A stretch of DNA of 64,000 nt. Source: Petunia secreta. Lineage: Eukaryota > Streptophyta > Magnoliopsida > Solanales > Solanaceae. The notes beneath the pieces are model-generated. The model ran no database searches and was not told the DNA's origin. It saw only the letters and a program-made list of their open reading frames with translations. Below are positions 34,079-44,507 of this stretch, piece after piece (position 1 is the stretch's first letter; every line of letters starts with the position of its first letter). The stretch lies in the NCBI GenBank assembly GCA_029990175.1, contig JARKIP010000065.1, positions 6,824,501-6,888,500 on the forward strand. Reading direction: 5' to 3'. Made by a program: the position numbers and the translations under genes.

Positions 34079-35209
34079 TCCTTACTTGTGCTGCTCTCCC
34101 TATTTTAGAAACCTAGATTAAAATGAAATTATTTTAATTAATAGAATTGTTGGTAACAAATTGAAGTAGAAAAGATAAACAATCAAATTCAAAGAATGAA
34201 CCAAAACTCTAACTTCTCTCTTCAAAGGCTTTTTTGAATTCCACAAATTGAACCTAATAATGTTATTATCTAGATGAAAGTAATGAAATAACAAGAACTA
34301 ATGGGTTTTTATCTGAAGGAACATGAATCATCAAACTTGTTCAGACAACAATAATAAAAGAGGTACTCAACAAAAAAACAAGGACTACCTGAAGAAGTAG
34401 TAGACTTAAGCACTTGGAATACCTTCCGTCGACACTTGGGGTAGGCGAAGTAGAAAACCTAACTCTTAATCATTAGTACTCGTATACAATAAGGGTTAGA
34501 TCGTAAGGATAAGATAGAGACGAGATGCGTGGGGAGGGGAGAGGCAAAATCGCCATTATTTTTTATGAAAGGGGAGTTCAGATCTGAAAGGAAATGGTGT
34601 TTTGGGGGTAATGAGATTTGGTGGGTAAATGAGCTTCTTGGGAGTGCAAAGAAAATTGTGTGGCTGAGTATTTGTGACATAATTTTGCTCCTTTATAATT
34701 TGATCACTTATAGCTAAATGAAACTTAAGGGATTTACAATCTAAATTGACATGTTTTATATCGTAAACTCCTAAAATTATTATTAAACCTCCTGAACAAA
34801 GAAAAGCCAGATGTCATACACAAATATATGACATATGGTTTGGTTATTATAAAAAATATAAGCTAAAAAAATATTTAAAGAAAATAAACTAAACTAAAGT
34901 AAAATAAATAACATTTGATGTAACAACTATTCTACATATTAAGTATCATAGTTTCTACTACTTTTAATACATATATTAAATAAATTAACTAATTTTCTTA
35001 TAGCACTCTAATAATTAAAACTAAATTATTTAGTCATTTTGAGTACAGTTAAACCAACCTTATACCTTATAAATTAGAAAGGGAATTTACAAAATAATTT
35101 TTGTTTTTTCGCGAAATGTAGAAACCAAATCAAACATACGACGCCCATGGATAGATTTGAATCAGATGTGGTTTAAGGCCTTAACGGCAGTAATAAAGGA
35201 TCAAACTAA
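34079..35209. other. CACTA right arm, no gene seen
   Basis: AT-rich DNA between the MULE flank and the right subterminal repeats. Short frames near 34459-34717 on both strands are not supported by similarity. Nothing else is recognised. Confidence 0.55.
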
Positions 35210-35244
35210 CATACGACAGTTTTTTAATCGCTACAAATACTTTT

Positions 35245-35459
35245 TTTAGCCGGAACTTACTAGAAAAGTTAGTAAATATTGTGGCAACCAAAGTATTGTC
35301 ACTACTAATATGTTAGTTATTGTGGCAACTAGAAGAGTCGCCACTGAAACAAACACATTTAGTGGCAACCTTTTTGGGTCGCCACTAAAACCTTATATTT
35401 AGTGACAATAATATGTGTCGCCACAAAAGTCGCCGCAGAAAATCATATTTCTTGTAGTG
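35245..35459. repeat. CACTA right TIR and subterminal repeats
   Basis: GTGGCAACC, GTCGCCACTAAA and GTCGCCACAAAA motifs recur up to the terminal TTTCTTGTAGTG, mirroring the left end at 20498-20780. Confidence 0.85.
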
Positions 35460-35850
35460 TAGGGGCCATCGACCATGTTCCGTGATTAAGAAGCATTTGT
35501 AGAATACCGTCGAGTTCCATCGGAATCAAGGTGGATATATGTAGAAAATAATGTGAAGGTTTAAGTTAAGGATTGGAACTTGCAAGATTGACTTGCATGG
35601 TGGCTAAATTTTGATGTTGCATGACATCTTATATGCTCCGGAAACTCGACGGAACTTAAATCATGTATCTGTTCTTCAAATTTTAGGTTTATGCTTGAAC
35701 TTTAGTCGCAATATTGAGAGAATTACTCTAGAAAGTACCTTGTATGATTTTGAACATCTTTATGATGGTTTCTTCTCAAAGGATAGAGGTCAGTAGCAAA
35801 ACTTCATCCTAAATCACTAGAGATAGTCACCTACAGTAATATATTGTTGT
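35460..35850 (+). pseudogene. Copia protease / pre-integrase fragment (middle part)
   Basis: Directly after the CACTA end the frame reads GAIDHVPRD, matching the copia protease (D-S/T-GATDHV) just after its active Asp. Next come SRWIYVENN and, at 35611-35796, LHDILYAPETRRNLNHVSVL, the usual LxDVLYVPxxRxNLxSVS block. The left half of the protease lies before the CACTA at about 20480. Stops interrupt the frame. It is cut again at 35850 by the gypsy element and resumes at 41786. Confidence 0.8.
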
Positions 35851-36578
35851 TGATAAGAATCAAACGCGGAAAAGGTAAAAGGATAAAGAACGAGACATAA
35901 CTCGATCAATAATCTCAAGTAGCAACGGAGAACTCGTTCCGTTACACCCCGAGAGAATGTCAAGAACACCTACGCTAGGCAACTACCCTGAAGCCAACTA
36001 GGACTCCCAAGTAGAATGGTCGGGGCGGGGTCGTTGTCCAACTAGAATCCACTAGAAGCACACAAATCCCAATCAAAGGTTGGTTTTTCCATAAACCCAA
36101 AGAGATCCCTCTTTACAATGTTAATTCATCATTCAAAATAGACTAAGGAATAAAATAAGCTATCTAGCTATTTATAGAGGTTTCTAGGCATTAAGTAAAA
36201 GGTCTATAATACCCACAAGCTAGGCTTTAAGCTAAAAGACCATGCAAGGCCAAAATAGTAACTTTAAACTTGAAATCCCGTGCTTCAGCAAATCGGGCGG
36301 AGCGCCCGTTTCCTGGGCGGAGCGCCCACAAAGTTGAGCAGTGGAGGGGGCTGGGCGGACCGCCTGGGGGCTGGGCGGAGCGCCTGAGCCAAGTGTATCT
36401 CAGGCGGAGCGCCTGGTTTGCCTGGGCGGAGCGCCTGGCTGCCTGTGGGGTGGAGCACCGGTGCTCCATTGCCTAAACATGCTTGAATCATCTCCGAAGC
36501 TCTTGTCCTTGCATCCTTTGCCTCTTCCAAGCTTGATACATGGTGGAAAGGTGTCTTGGCTCGATTTGGGGCTTATCA
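35851..36578 (-). repeat. 3' LTR (728 bp)
   Basis: Same as 41078-41785 except for about eight substitutions and one extra 20-bp GGGCGGAGCGCCC unit near 36300. It includes a cluster of GGCGGAGCGCC motifs at 36294-36440 and, on the minus strand, the last 30 or so codons of ORF2. Confidence 0.95.
36294..36440. repeat. GGCGGAGCGCC motif cluster, 3' LTR
   Basis: GGGCGGAGCGCCC/T appears about six times in 150 bp with irregular spacing, in an otherwise AT-rich LTR. The same motif recurs in the 5' LTR (41521-41645) and in the 5' leader (40265-40400). Confidence 0.9.
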
Positions 36579-38175
36579 TCCTCCCCTTCTTGAGAAGATT
36601 TCGTCCTCGAAATCAATGCATTCACGTATATGGCATCATCTCTTCGGGGTGCCCAATGTTGTCCTCCCTTGTAACCCTTGATCGTCACTTTGACATAGGT
36701 TTCTTCCAAGGTCTCCTTTGCCTTAACATGGAGCTTAGAACCTACAAGGAACGACAAGCAAACACAAGATTTCCTACTTTGAAAGTAGGTTAGTGCAAGA
36801 AGTGTGGAAAACACACTCTTGTGATATAACCAAGCATCAATGTTAAGAACAAATACCAAATCTCCAATGAGATCATCAAGTGCTTGGTTCAATGAGGATA
36901 TGCATGCAACACAATAAGGAACAAATAGGTCATGGGGACATGGAAAATGCAAGATCAAGCTATCAAAATCCCCTTGAACCTTAAGCTCAAGATCAACAAA
37001 CCAATCCCTCCTCAAAGTGTGATCAACATGTGGAGTGGAGTAAGTCAAATAACCCACCATGCAAGTAACATCAAGTACTCCACTCCCCTTCTTTAGAGCA
37101 CACTTACTCACACCAAGGGGTTCCCTTTCACCTCCCATTTCATCACTTAAGCAACCCGTCTCAAAAGACAAACTATCAAGAAAGGTATTGATAATGGCCT
37201 CTTCTTCATCATAACCCACACAAGCAATAGTATGGTCACTCAAAGAGTCATTTGCCTCATTCAAATCCTCACACAATGGGTTGCCTAAGGGGTCAAACCC
37301 TTCACACCATGGAGGTTCCATCTTACTATCAACCCTAGTCCCATACAATTCGCTACCACCAATGAGATTATCTTCAAATAATGGAAATGTAAAAACATGC
37401 ATCTCAACATCATGATCAAGCATAGACAAGTTATCAAGACTAGGTTCATTTGAGGAGTCATCATAGACAACTTTGTCCAATTCATGCAATTTGGACTCCT
37501 CAATGCCACTAAAATCCTCACCACAACACTTAGACCCACCAAATAGAAGCATATCAACAAGGGTATGATCAACTATCTCATCTACCCCTTCATCAAAGAT
37601 TGGCGGTGTGTCATAGCAAAGGTCACAATCATTGTCAACTATCAAGTCTACACTAGTGAGAGATTCATTGAACAATGAGCTCACATCAAGATGTGGCATA
37701 GCAAGGCTCTCAACTAATGTCACACAAGCACACACGAGTTGACTTTTAGACTCTACACTAGTGGCATATTCACTAGATACAACACAAGCACCAACTAGTG
37801 TTGAGTCATCACAAGTCAAATAGCTAGTAGATTCATGAAAAGGTGGAGCAACACTTACATTGAGGCTCTCAAGGCTTGAAGTGTCATGTGTAACTCCTTC
37901 TTCATGAAGCTCACATTGAGAATTTTCCTCCTCTTGTCTTTCCTTCCAAGCACATGGTTGAGGCTCCAATGGCTTGTCTTCATTTGTACCTACACAAGAA
38001 CTAACACAAGAAAGAGTAGAAGATGAAGAATTGTTAGAACGATGGGTGCTCTCACTCTCAATTTTTCTTCCCTCACCTCTCTTCTTTCTCAATTTTACCT
38101 CATGGTCAAGTGTAGTTGGTGGTGACAATCCACTCACATCACTCCTCAATTCCTCTACCTTTTTCCTCTCCTAGA
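36488..38175 (-). CDS. ORF2 of pol-less gypsy element, unknown function
   Basis: A frame of about 560 codons, open from just after a TAG at 38171-38173 to a stop at 36488 inside the 3' LTR. It has no ATG at its start and overlaps the end of gag by about 30 bp in another frame. It would be reached by ribosomal frameshifting (an AAAAAGG run lies in the overlap) or from an internal ATG. The protein is acidic and Ser/Asp/Cys-rich with no RT, integrase or protease motif. The final part (SRTKSSQEGEDD, with EGED encoded by the polypurine tract) resembles the C-terminal tail of gypsy polyproteins. ORF2 therefore looks like foreign or novel sequence inserted in place of pol while keeping the pol tail. 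The long open frame in a young element suggests it is or was translated. Confidence 0.6.
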
Positions 38176-39848
38176 TTGTCACCGATCACTCCCTCACTTC
38201 TCTCTATCTTTTTTCTCTCATTTAAAGTGGAGTGACTCTCATTTTCGTCATGCTTTGGCAAGACAACAAGATTGTTTTCCTCGGGTTCAAGTACAATGGG
38301 CGATTTGGCTTTAGCCGCTCCCCTTTGATCATTCTCCACCTCCTCTTCCATGAGAACGGTACCCAAACTCCTCCTAACCATCAAGAACATTTCAGGGTCA
38401 TCTCCTTCCTCTATACCCTCCTCACAAGCAATCTCAATCTCCTCATCCTCCTCATCTTCGGGCTCACTCTCTTGCTCATACACCAAATTGCCTACCACAA
38501 CCATGGTTCTCTTTGTAGGATAATCTTTAGCAATATGGCCATACCCCTTACACTTATAGCATTGAGTAGAAGTGGAAGTAGAATTGCTCAAGTGGGTTTT
38601 AGAATTACCTCCCAATGGTGGTGTAGACTTCTCATATGTTCTCTTCACTTCTTTGCTAGCACTTGCACCACTTGCACTTGAGAAGTTTGCATTTGGAGTC
38701 TTCCACTCCTTTGGTTGGCTCACCGGAGTAGGATTGCTACTCTTGTAACGGTTGGACTTTTCTCCATTAAGCCATTGCTCGGCTTCAATAGCGGCTTCCA
38801 ATAGATCTTGGAGTGAAGGATACGAATGCAACCTCAATTGAGAAGCTATACCATAGCTCAAGCCAATTTTGAAATGGATCATGGCTTGCTCTTCCTCCTC
38901 AGTTTCCATATCCAATGCCATCCGGGTCTTCTCAAACTCATCATAGTACTCATAAACCGTCTTGACACCTTGCTTTAGATCATAAAGCTTCTTGAGTTAC
39001 TCTTGACGATACCTAGGAGTCACATACTTGGTGTTCATGAGGTCCTTCAACTCATTCCAAGTCACATTCACATGCACACCCGCTCTCCTTCTTGTCCTCT
39101 TTGTGGACTCCCACCAAGTAGAAGCATAAGACTCCAAGGATGAAATAGCATAAGTACCTTTCTTCTCATCGGTCATCTCATTTGTGTCAAATACCCTCTC
39201 CATGAGTAGTACCCATTCCATGTATGCCTCCGGATCACAAGTTCCCTTAAAGATTGGAAGATTAAGCTTCACACTATTGAGATTGTTAAGATCGCGACCA
39301 CCAATGTAAGGCTCTGGTTGGCCTCCATAAGGGTCACCATACACACCATAATCTCTCCTAACATTCCCTCCAAAATATCCCATGGGTGGCCCTCGACCTC
39401 GGCCTCTACCCCTATCCACATTTCGTTCCCAAGTCATTTGCCTCCTAGGTTGATAAGGAGCATCATACCCATAGGCTTCATCACCATACTCGGCCTCCTC
39501 CTCTTCTTGAGCCTCAACAACTTGCTCAAGAGGTGGAACAAATCTAACGGGTCTTCGAAGAGGAGCATTTCCTTGGGGATTGCCCAAGTTGTGGGGATTG
39601 CCCACGGGTTGGGTATTGCCCAACATACACTCTTGAAGAGCTTCAACTTTCTTTTGTTCATATCTTTTGGTTACCTCGGTAAAGTGTCCGGGAGTCATAG
39701 GCGTGCTATGACTTGTGCCTTCTCCGGATTCAATTTGGACACTCGGGGTCCTCCTCTCAATGGCTTCAATCCTCAAGCTCAAACTATCCAATTTGGCAAG
39801 GATAGTAGCAAGGGCACTATTAGCAAATTCTTCTCCTTCGGTGGACAT
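38139..39848 (-). pseudogene. gag of pol-less gypsy element (one in-frame stop)
   Basis: ATG at 39848; 569 codons to the stop at 38139, with one TAA at 38997-38999 (context YRQE-stop-LKKLYDLKQG). Order: N-terminal coiled segment (LAKLDSLSLRIEAIERR), Pro/Gln linker, GRGRGRG stretch, then the Retrotrans_gag domain (LPIFKGTCDPEAYMEWV, YASTWWES, TWNELKDLMNTKYV, FKIGLSY). The zinc knuckle CYKCKGYGHIAKDYP has Tyr in place of its last Cys. An acidic C-terminus follows. Gag assembles the particle and packages RNA. The lone stop in a young copy means this copy probably cannot supply Gag. It could be a very recent mutation or a read-through site. Confidence 0.85.
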
Positions 39849-40264
39849 TGTACCTACAAAAGAACAAACATTAGTGAAATCACCTCACACACACCCTCAC
39901 GTGTATAGCACTCGGTTTACTCGTTTAGTGGTGGCGGATATTTCACTCGGACTTGAGTACTAAAGCTTCAAGTAGTTGGACAACAATCCTCAACTCAATC
40001 AATCAACTCACAAGTCAAGTGTACTCCGGGGTGAGTGGAGTTGATATGACTCGATGTACGATAAGCAATTTAGAGTAAGGACTTTAGTCAAAGGATTCTA
40101 CGGATCTTCTTGGAGTTCTACTCTCCAACTAAGGCACGAATTCACCTAAAAGCAATGAAAGATTAGTGCTAATTAAGTAGAAATATTACTTAGATAGGCA
40201 CTAATTAGAGGTTAGGCAACAAAGAAATAGGAAAACCTAGGAAAAACTACCCAAACAACACCTT

Positions 40265-40400
40265 CAGAGGTTAGGCGGAGCGCCCAAAGGGTGGGGCGGA
40301 GCGCCTGAAGAAAAATGGGGCAGTGGGGTTGGGCAAGCGGAGCGCCTGGACCAAGAGTAAGTCAGGAGGGGCGCCCAAAGTCTAGGCGGGGCGCCTGGGG
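40265..40400. repeat. GGCGGAGCGCC motif cluster, 5' leader
   Basis: Five GC-rich copies (AGGCGGAGCGCCC, GGGCGGAGCGCCT, AAGCGGAGCGCCT, and GGGGCGCC variants) in the untranslated leader between the primer site and gag. Confidence 0.85.
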
Positions 40401-41063
40401 GTCAGGCCCCTGCTTTTCCAACTCCGATTTTGCTCGATTTCAAGCCAAAATTTGGTCCGATTTCAACGTTTTTTGCACAAATTCAAGGTACCCAAAGTTG
40501 TTCCTTGATACAACCTTCAAACCCCAATCAATTTCACAGCCAAACAACCAACAAATAAGGCTCAATCAAGATTCAAAGTTTTCAAGTTTGGGGTTTCAAC
40601 ATGGGTTTCAAGGTTCAAAGGTGGGTTTCGATTCTTCAAAAACTATGTTACCGAACTCCGAATCACACGATTCTTGTTGCAATTTGTTCGGTTTTCAATA
40701 GAGATCAATCCCCAATAATCAATTCCAAAACCCCACAAACACACAACCAAAAATCAATCAAATTCATTAAGAACAAGGGTTTGGGAGGGTTTAACAATAT
40801 TTGGGGTTTCAATTTTTCAATCCAATCCAATCCAAACAATTTTGGTACCCAAACGTTGGGTTTCCAACAAGGATCAAGATTCTATAACACCCATAACACG
40901 AATCGATCACACCACAAAGTTACACATTTTTGTATTTTTTCACTTTTCTATTTTTTTGTGTTCTTCTTCTTTCCAATAACTTCAACAACAAGAAAACTAA
41001 AAGAAGATACTAGGCACGAAGAATCAAGGGTCGGGGGTTTGTAGAAACAAAACCCGAACCTTG

Positions 41064-41076
41064 CTCTGATACCAAA
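41064..41076 (-). other. Primer-binding site of the pol-less gypsy element
   Basis: The minus strand reads TTTGGTATCAGAGC two bases from the 5' LTR end (TTATCA, then GT). It is the initiator tRNA-Met class. Confidence 0.9.
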
Positions 41077-41077
41077 C

Positions 41078-41785
41078 TGATAAGAATCAAACGCGGAAAA
41101 GGTAAAAGGATAAAGAACGAGACGTAACTCGATCAATAATCTCAAGTAGCAACGGAGAACTCGTTCTGTTACACCCCGAGAGAATGTCAAGAACACCTAC
41201 GCTAGGCAACTACCCTCGAGCCAACTAGGACTCGCAAGTAGAATGGTCGGGGCGGGGTCGTTGTCCAACTAGAATCCACTAGAAGCACACAAATCCCAAT
41301 CAAAGGTTGGTTTTTCCATAAACCCAAAGAGATCCCTCTTTACAATGTTAATCCATCATTCAAAATAGACTAAGGAATAAAATAAGCTATCTAGCTATTT
41401 ATAGAGGTTTCTAGGCATTAAGTAAAAGGTCTATAATACCCACAAGCTAGGCTTTAAGCTAAAAGACCATGCAAGGCCAAAATAGTAACTTTAAACTTGA
41501 AATCCCGTGCTTCAGCAAATTGGGCGGAGCGCCCACAAAGTTGAGCAGTGGAGGGGGCTGGGCGGACCGCCTGGGGGCTGGGCGGAGCGCCTGAGCCAAG
41601 TGTATCTCAGGCGGAGCGCCTGGTTTGCCTGGGCGGAGCGCCTGGCTGCCTGTGGGGTGGAGCACCGGTGCTCCATTGCCTAAACATGCTTGAATCATCT
41701 CCGAAGCTCTTGCCCTTGCATCCTTTGCCTCTTCCAAGCTTGATACATGGTGGAAAGGTGTCTTGGCTCGATTTGGGGCTTATCA
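41078..41785 (-). repeat. 5' LTR (708 bp)
   Basis: Same sequence as the 3' LTR minus one 20-bp GC-rich unit. On the minus strand it should hold the element promoter; no unambiguous TATA box was picked, although AT-rich stretches are present near 41395-41405 (CTATTTATAG). Confidence 0.95.
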
Positions 41786-42030
41786 GTTGTGTTGAAATGT
41801 AATCTTTCTACTTATAACTATTATGTGGACCGACGTGTTATGACATTTTTTTTAGTAATAGAGATGTTTATATGGCATGCTAGATTAGGTCAAATTGGGC
41901 AAGATCGAATGAATAGATTGAATGTGGATTTCGGGATTTTTGGGGTAAACCAAAAGAGAGGTTTTATGAATGATTTGATTACCCATTTGAGGTTTGATTT
42001 TGGTAATTACATATGCCTAACTCATATCTA
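41786..42030 (+). pseudogene. Copia GAG-pre-integrase fragment (right part)
   Basis: The frame contains WHARLGQIGQDRMNRL, the diagnostic copia GAG-pre-integrase motif. It follows in order from the protease fragment that ends at 35850, so the gypsy element inserted between them. Integrase, RT and RNase H do not follow; coding similarity ends near 42030. Confidence 0.85.
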
Positions 42031-43000
42031 AATAGGAAATATTATTATATAATTAGATTCAATTTTTGAGACCTACCAAAATGGGGTTCGCTTATAAAAA
42101 TGATGTTATAGAATTTTTTATACAAATAAATTTTGACTCGGGAATGGGTTGTACCTTTTGATTTGATGTGCTTTCGTCCGAGATAAGTGATTCTATCCTT
42201 TTGGTGGAGTTGTCCACATTGGGATTCTATGTATGATTCTTTCATGCATAGCTGGCAAGAGGTGTACTTCATATGCCCATTTGCTATTCTTTAGTTCATG
42301 TTGACACATATTCTTTTTGTTGAGATGCTATTGATTCAATATTTGATTCTTTGACCTTTCTTTGGTGCTATTGAGCATTTATGTTCTAATCATGGATTTG
42401 ATGAGAATGGTAACGGCTTTATGCCTGGTATGGATTTATGAGAATTCTAAAGATTTGTGTTGAGTTTCTCTTGAGTGGACTTGGTCATGTAGTTATGGAA
42501 TTTCCAAAGAGATTTGACTGATATCCTACCATCACAGCATACATTTGAGATCAGACTTAATGTTGCATATTTATGGCTACTTGTTTTATTTGATAGAAGT
42601 ACTTGATTTGAATAATTGTTTTGGAACCAATCCTTTTATATAGTTAAGCTTGTTTTGTTAAAGTGATTTAACATTGATATTTATATTTGACCCATAAATG
42701 CTTTCTTTTTCTTTCGGTTGTATTCTGCCATCCCTATTGAGTACTAGACTTATCCTACTTTTTTTTGTTGTTTTTCTTCTTACACTTGATTTGACATACT
42801 AGTCCCACTTTTTAGGTAGATCTTAGTGTTTAGGTGAACTTATATTGTAAAACCTCTTCACACATGCATTATCTGTGTATAGAAATCAAACTCATTATTT
42901 CTTTGATATTATTTTCCATTTAGAGCGTATATATCTGACATATTAATGTTATGAGTTAACTTTTATTGTTATGATTACTTAATCAAAGAAATTTCAGATT
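42031..43000. other. No gene seen
   Basis: AT-rich sequence with many stops in all frames. It may be the decayed remainder of copia or unrelated intergenic DNA; nothing can be identified. Confidence 0.5.
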
Positions 43001-43580
43001 ACAACAACAACAACAATAATATACCTTGTGTTATCGCATAGGTGGGTTTTGGGGAGGGTGAAATATATGCAGTCTTTACCCCCACCAAGGTGGAGAGGCT
43101 ATTTTCGATAAATCCTTGGCTAAAAACATTTTGAAAACATGTTTGGAAAAAATAAGATACAAGTATCATGGTAAAAAAATACTAATATAAAAGTTATGAT
43201 AACCAAAGTAAACAAAACACTCAATAGAGATAGAAGACGCAGAACAAGATAGAAATACTATATATAATAATAATGCTAATATGATAGAAATTGTACGACT
43301 ACTGTCTAACCTTCTAACCAAATCTTCGACATTTCCTATCTAGGATCATCTCCTCGGTGATCTGGAGCTGGGCCATGTCTTTACGTCTCACCTCGCCCCA
43401 ATTTTTTTCGGAGTACCTCTACCTTTCCGTAGACCCAATACTGCTAACTCCTCGCACCTCATCACTAGAGCATCCGTGGTTCTTTTTTTCACATGGTTGA
43501 ACCACTACAACCATGCTTTCGCATCTTGTCCATCACTGAGGCCGCTCCTACGTAGTCACAAATTTTTTTAGCCTAGTTCC
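43001..43580 (-). mobile_element. 5'-truncated RTE-type LINE (3' end)
   Basis: The plus-strand ACAACAACAACAACAATAATA at the left is the (TTG)n tail of a minus-strand LINE. Next to it is GTGGGTTTTGGGGAGGGT, a very common Solanaceae RTE 3'-end sequence. Toward 43560 the minus strand decodes, with breaks, into the C-terminus of an RTE reverse transcriptase (MDKMRK, and a region equivalent to GRGxPKKxWGE). It is truncated at about 43580. Frameshifts and stops make it inactive. Confidence 0.8.
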
Positions 43581-44507
43581 TTCAAAAAATGAAAATTCTG
43601 AAATTAAATATATATGAAATAGCTTTTGAAAATTATATAGTTTACCTATGGATTTTCATTGGGAAAACACTTTATATGGGGATTTTCCAGTATGGCAGTA
43701 AAAATTAATTACATGGGGTTTTCCTGCAAATAGTATTACCTAGGGTTATTTGTGGGGACTTAGAATCCACTTTATAAGTTAACCTTGCAAGTCACCTGTC
43801 AAATATTACCTGGGGCTTTCTGACTGAAGTTTAATTGGTTTTCATAATTTTATGGCACATCATATTGAGAGCGGTACATACTAGGGTGACTTGGCTAAAA
43901 GACCTCTGCAATGAAGGAAATAGAGGGAATAACCCTCAAGTCTTAAAAATTAGGTGTATAACCCTTTAATTGCTTAATGACCATTTAACACTAATGATCT
44001 TACCCAAGTTCTCAAGTCTCAAACCCCCAGCCCCCAAGTTACAAAACTACACTTTGGTCTACTATATAAACAATTATTATTTACCTAAAATAGCAAAAAA
44101 CAATTAAATCTTCCCACCAAAACCCCTAGACCCCCAGTTGCCTTCTTCTTCCCTCCAAGCTTTCCCGCCCAGAACCACCTGCGCCTTCAATGGCTGTTTG
44201 AGCTTCGTTTTTTGCTCCATTTCACTCATCAAGAACTGCATCATCCCGATCTATAACTGTTTTATCTTTTGGAACCCGTTTTTCTTGAAATTTCTTGTTG
44301 CGGCTGTAACGTCTCGAGGCGAGTAATGTGGATGGAAATCTGAGGTGAATTGGTCTGGGCTTCCGTCTTTGCACATACATCCTTTCATTTCTTCAACTGG
44401 TAAGAAGTTCAAGCTGTTTTTTATTCGTTCGCCATTGTTGCAGAACTACTGCATTATTTCATCGACCATCGACCACATTTTATTGATCATCGTCTTCGTT
44501 GAAGTAG

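Larger units (their letters stand above)
20498..35459. mobile_element. CACTA (En/Spm) element, split by MULE 1
   Basis: The left end CACTACAAGAAAT (20498) and right end ATTTCTTGTAGTG (35459) form a perfect 13-bp terminal inverted repeat. Both ends carry subterminal repeats of GTGGCGAC/GTCGCCAC. Without the MULE the element is about 3.8 kb and encodes no recognisable TNPA/TNPD, so it is non-autonomous. Flanks are TTAGT on the left and TAGGG on the right. A 3-bp duplication TAG is present if one extra T lies at 20497, so the target duplication is imperfect. Copia protease-region coding interrupted on the left continues on the right, confirming a single insertion. Confidence 0.85.
35851..41785 (-). 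mobile_element. Complete, young, pol-less Ty3/gypsy element
   Basis: Minus-oriented element of 5935 bp with LTRs at 41078-41785 (5') and 35851-36578 (3'), both TGATAAG...CTTATCA on the plus strand. The perfect 5-bp target duplication GTTGT lies at 35846-35850 and 41786-41790. The primer site TTTGGTATCAGAGC (tRNA-iMet) is next to the 5' LTR, and the polypurine tract AAGGGGAGGA next to the 3' LTR. The LTRs differ at only about eight positions by eye plus one 20-bp unit, so insertion is recent. The interior encodes gag and one 553-codon frame but no protease, RT, RNase H or integrase, so it must depend on a related autonomous element. Confidence 0.95.

Noticed and set aside
34459..34717. Possible captured host exon in the CACTA right arm
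   Set aside because: Open frames exist on both strands but none resembles a known protein and no convincing splice or promoter context was found.
36227..36793. ORFs through the GGCGGAGCGCC cluster, present in both LTRs
   Set aside because: Frames kept open by GC-rich repeats inside the LTR; no similarity, and the peptide differs with repeat number.
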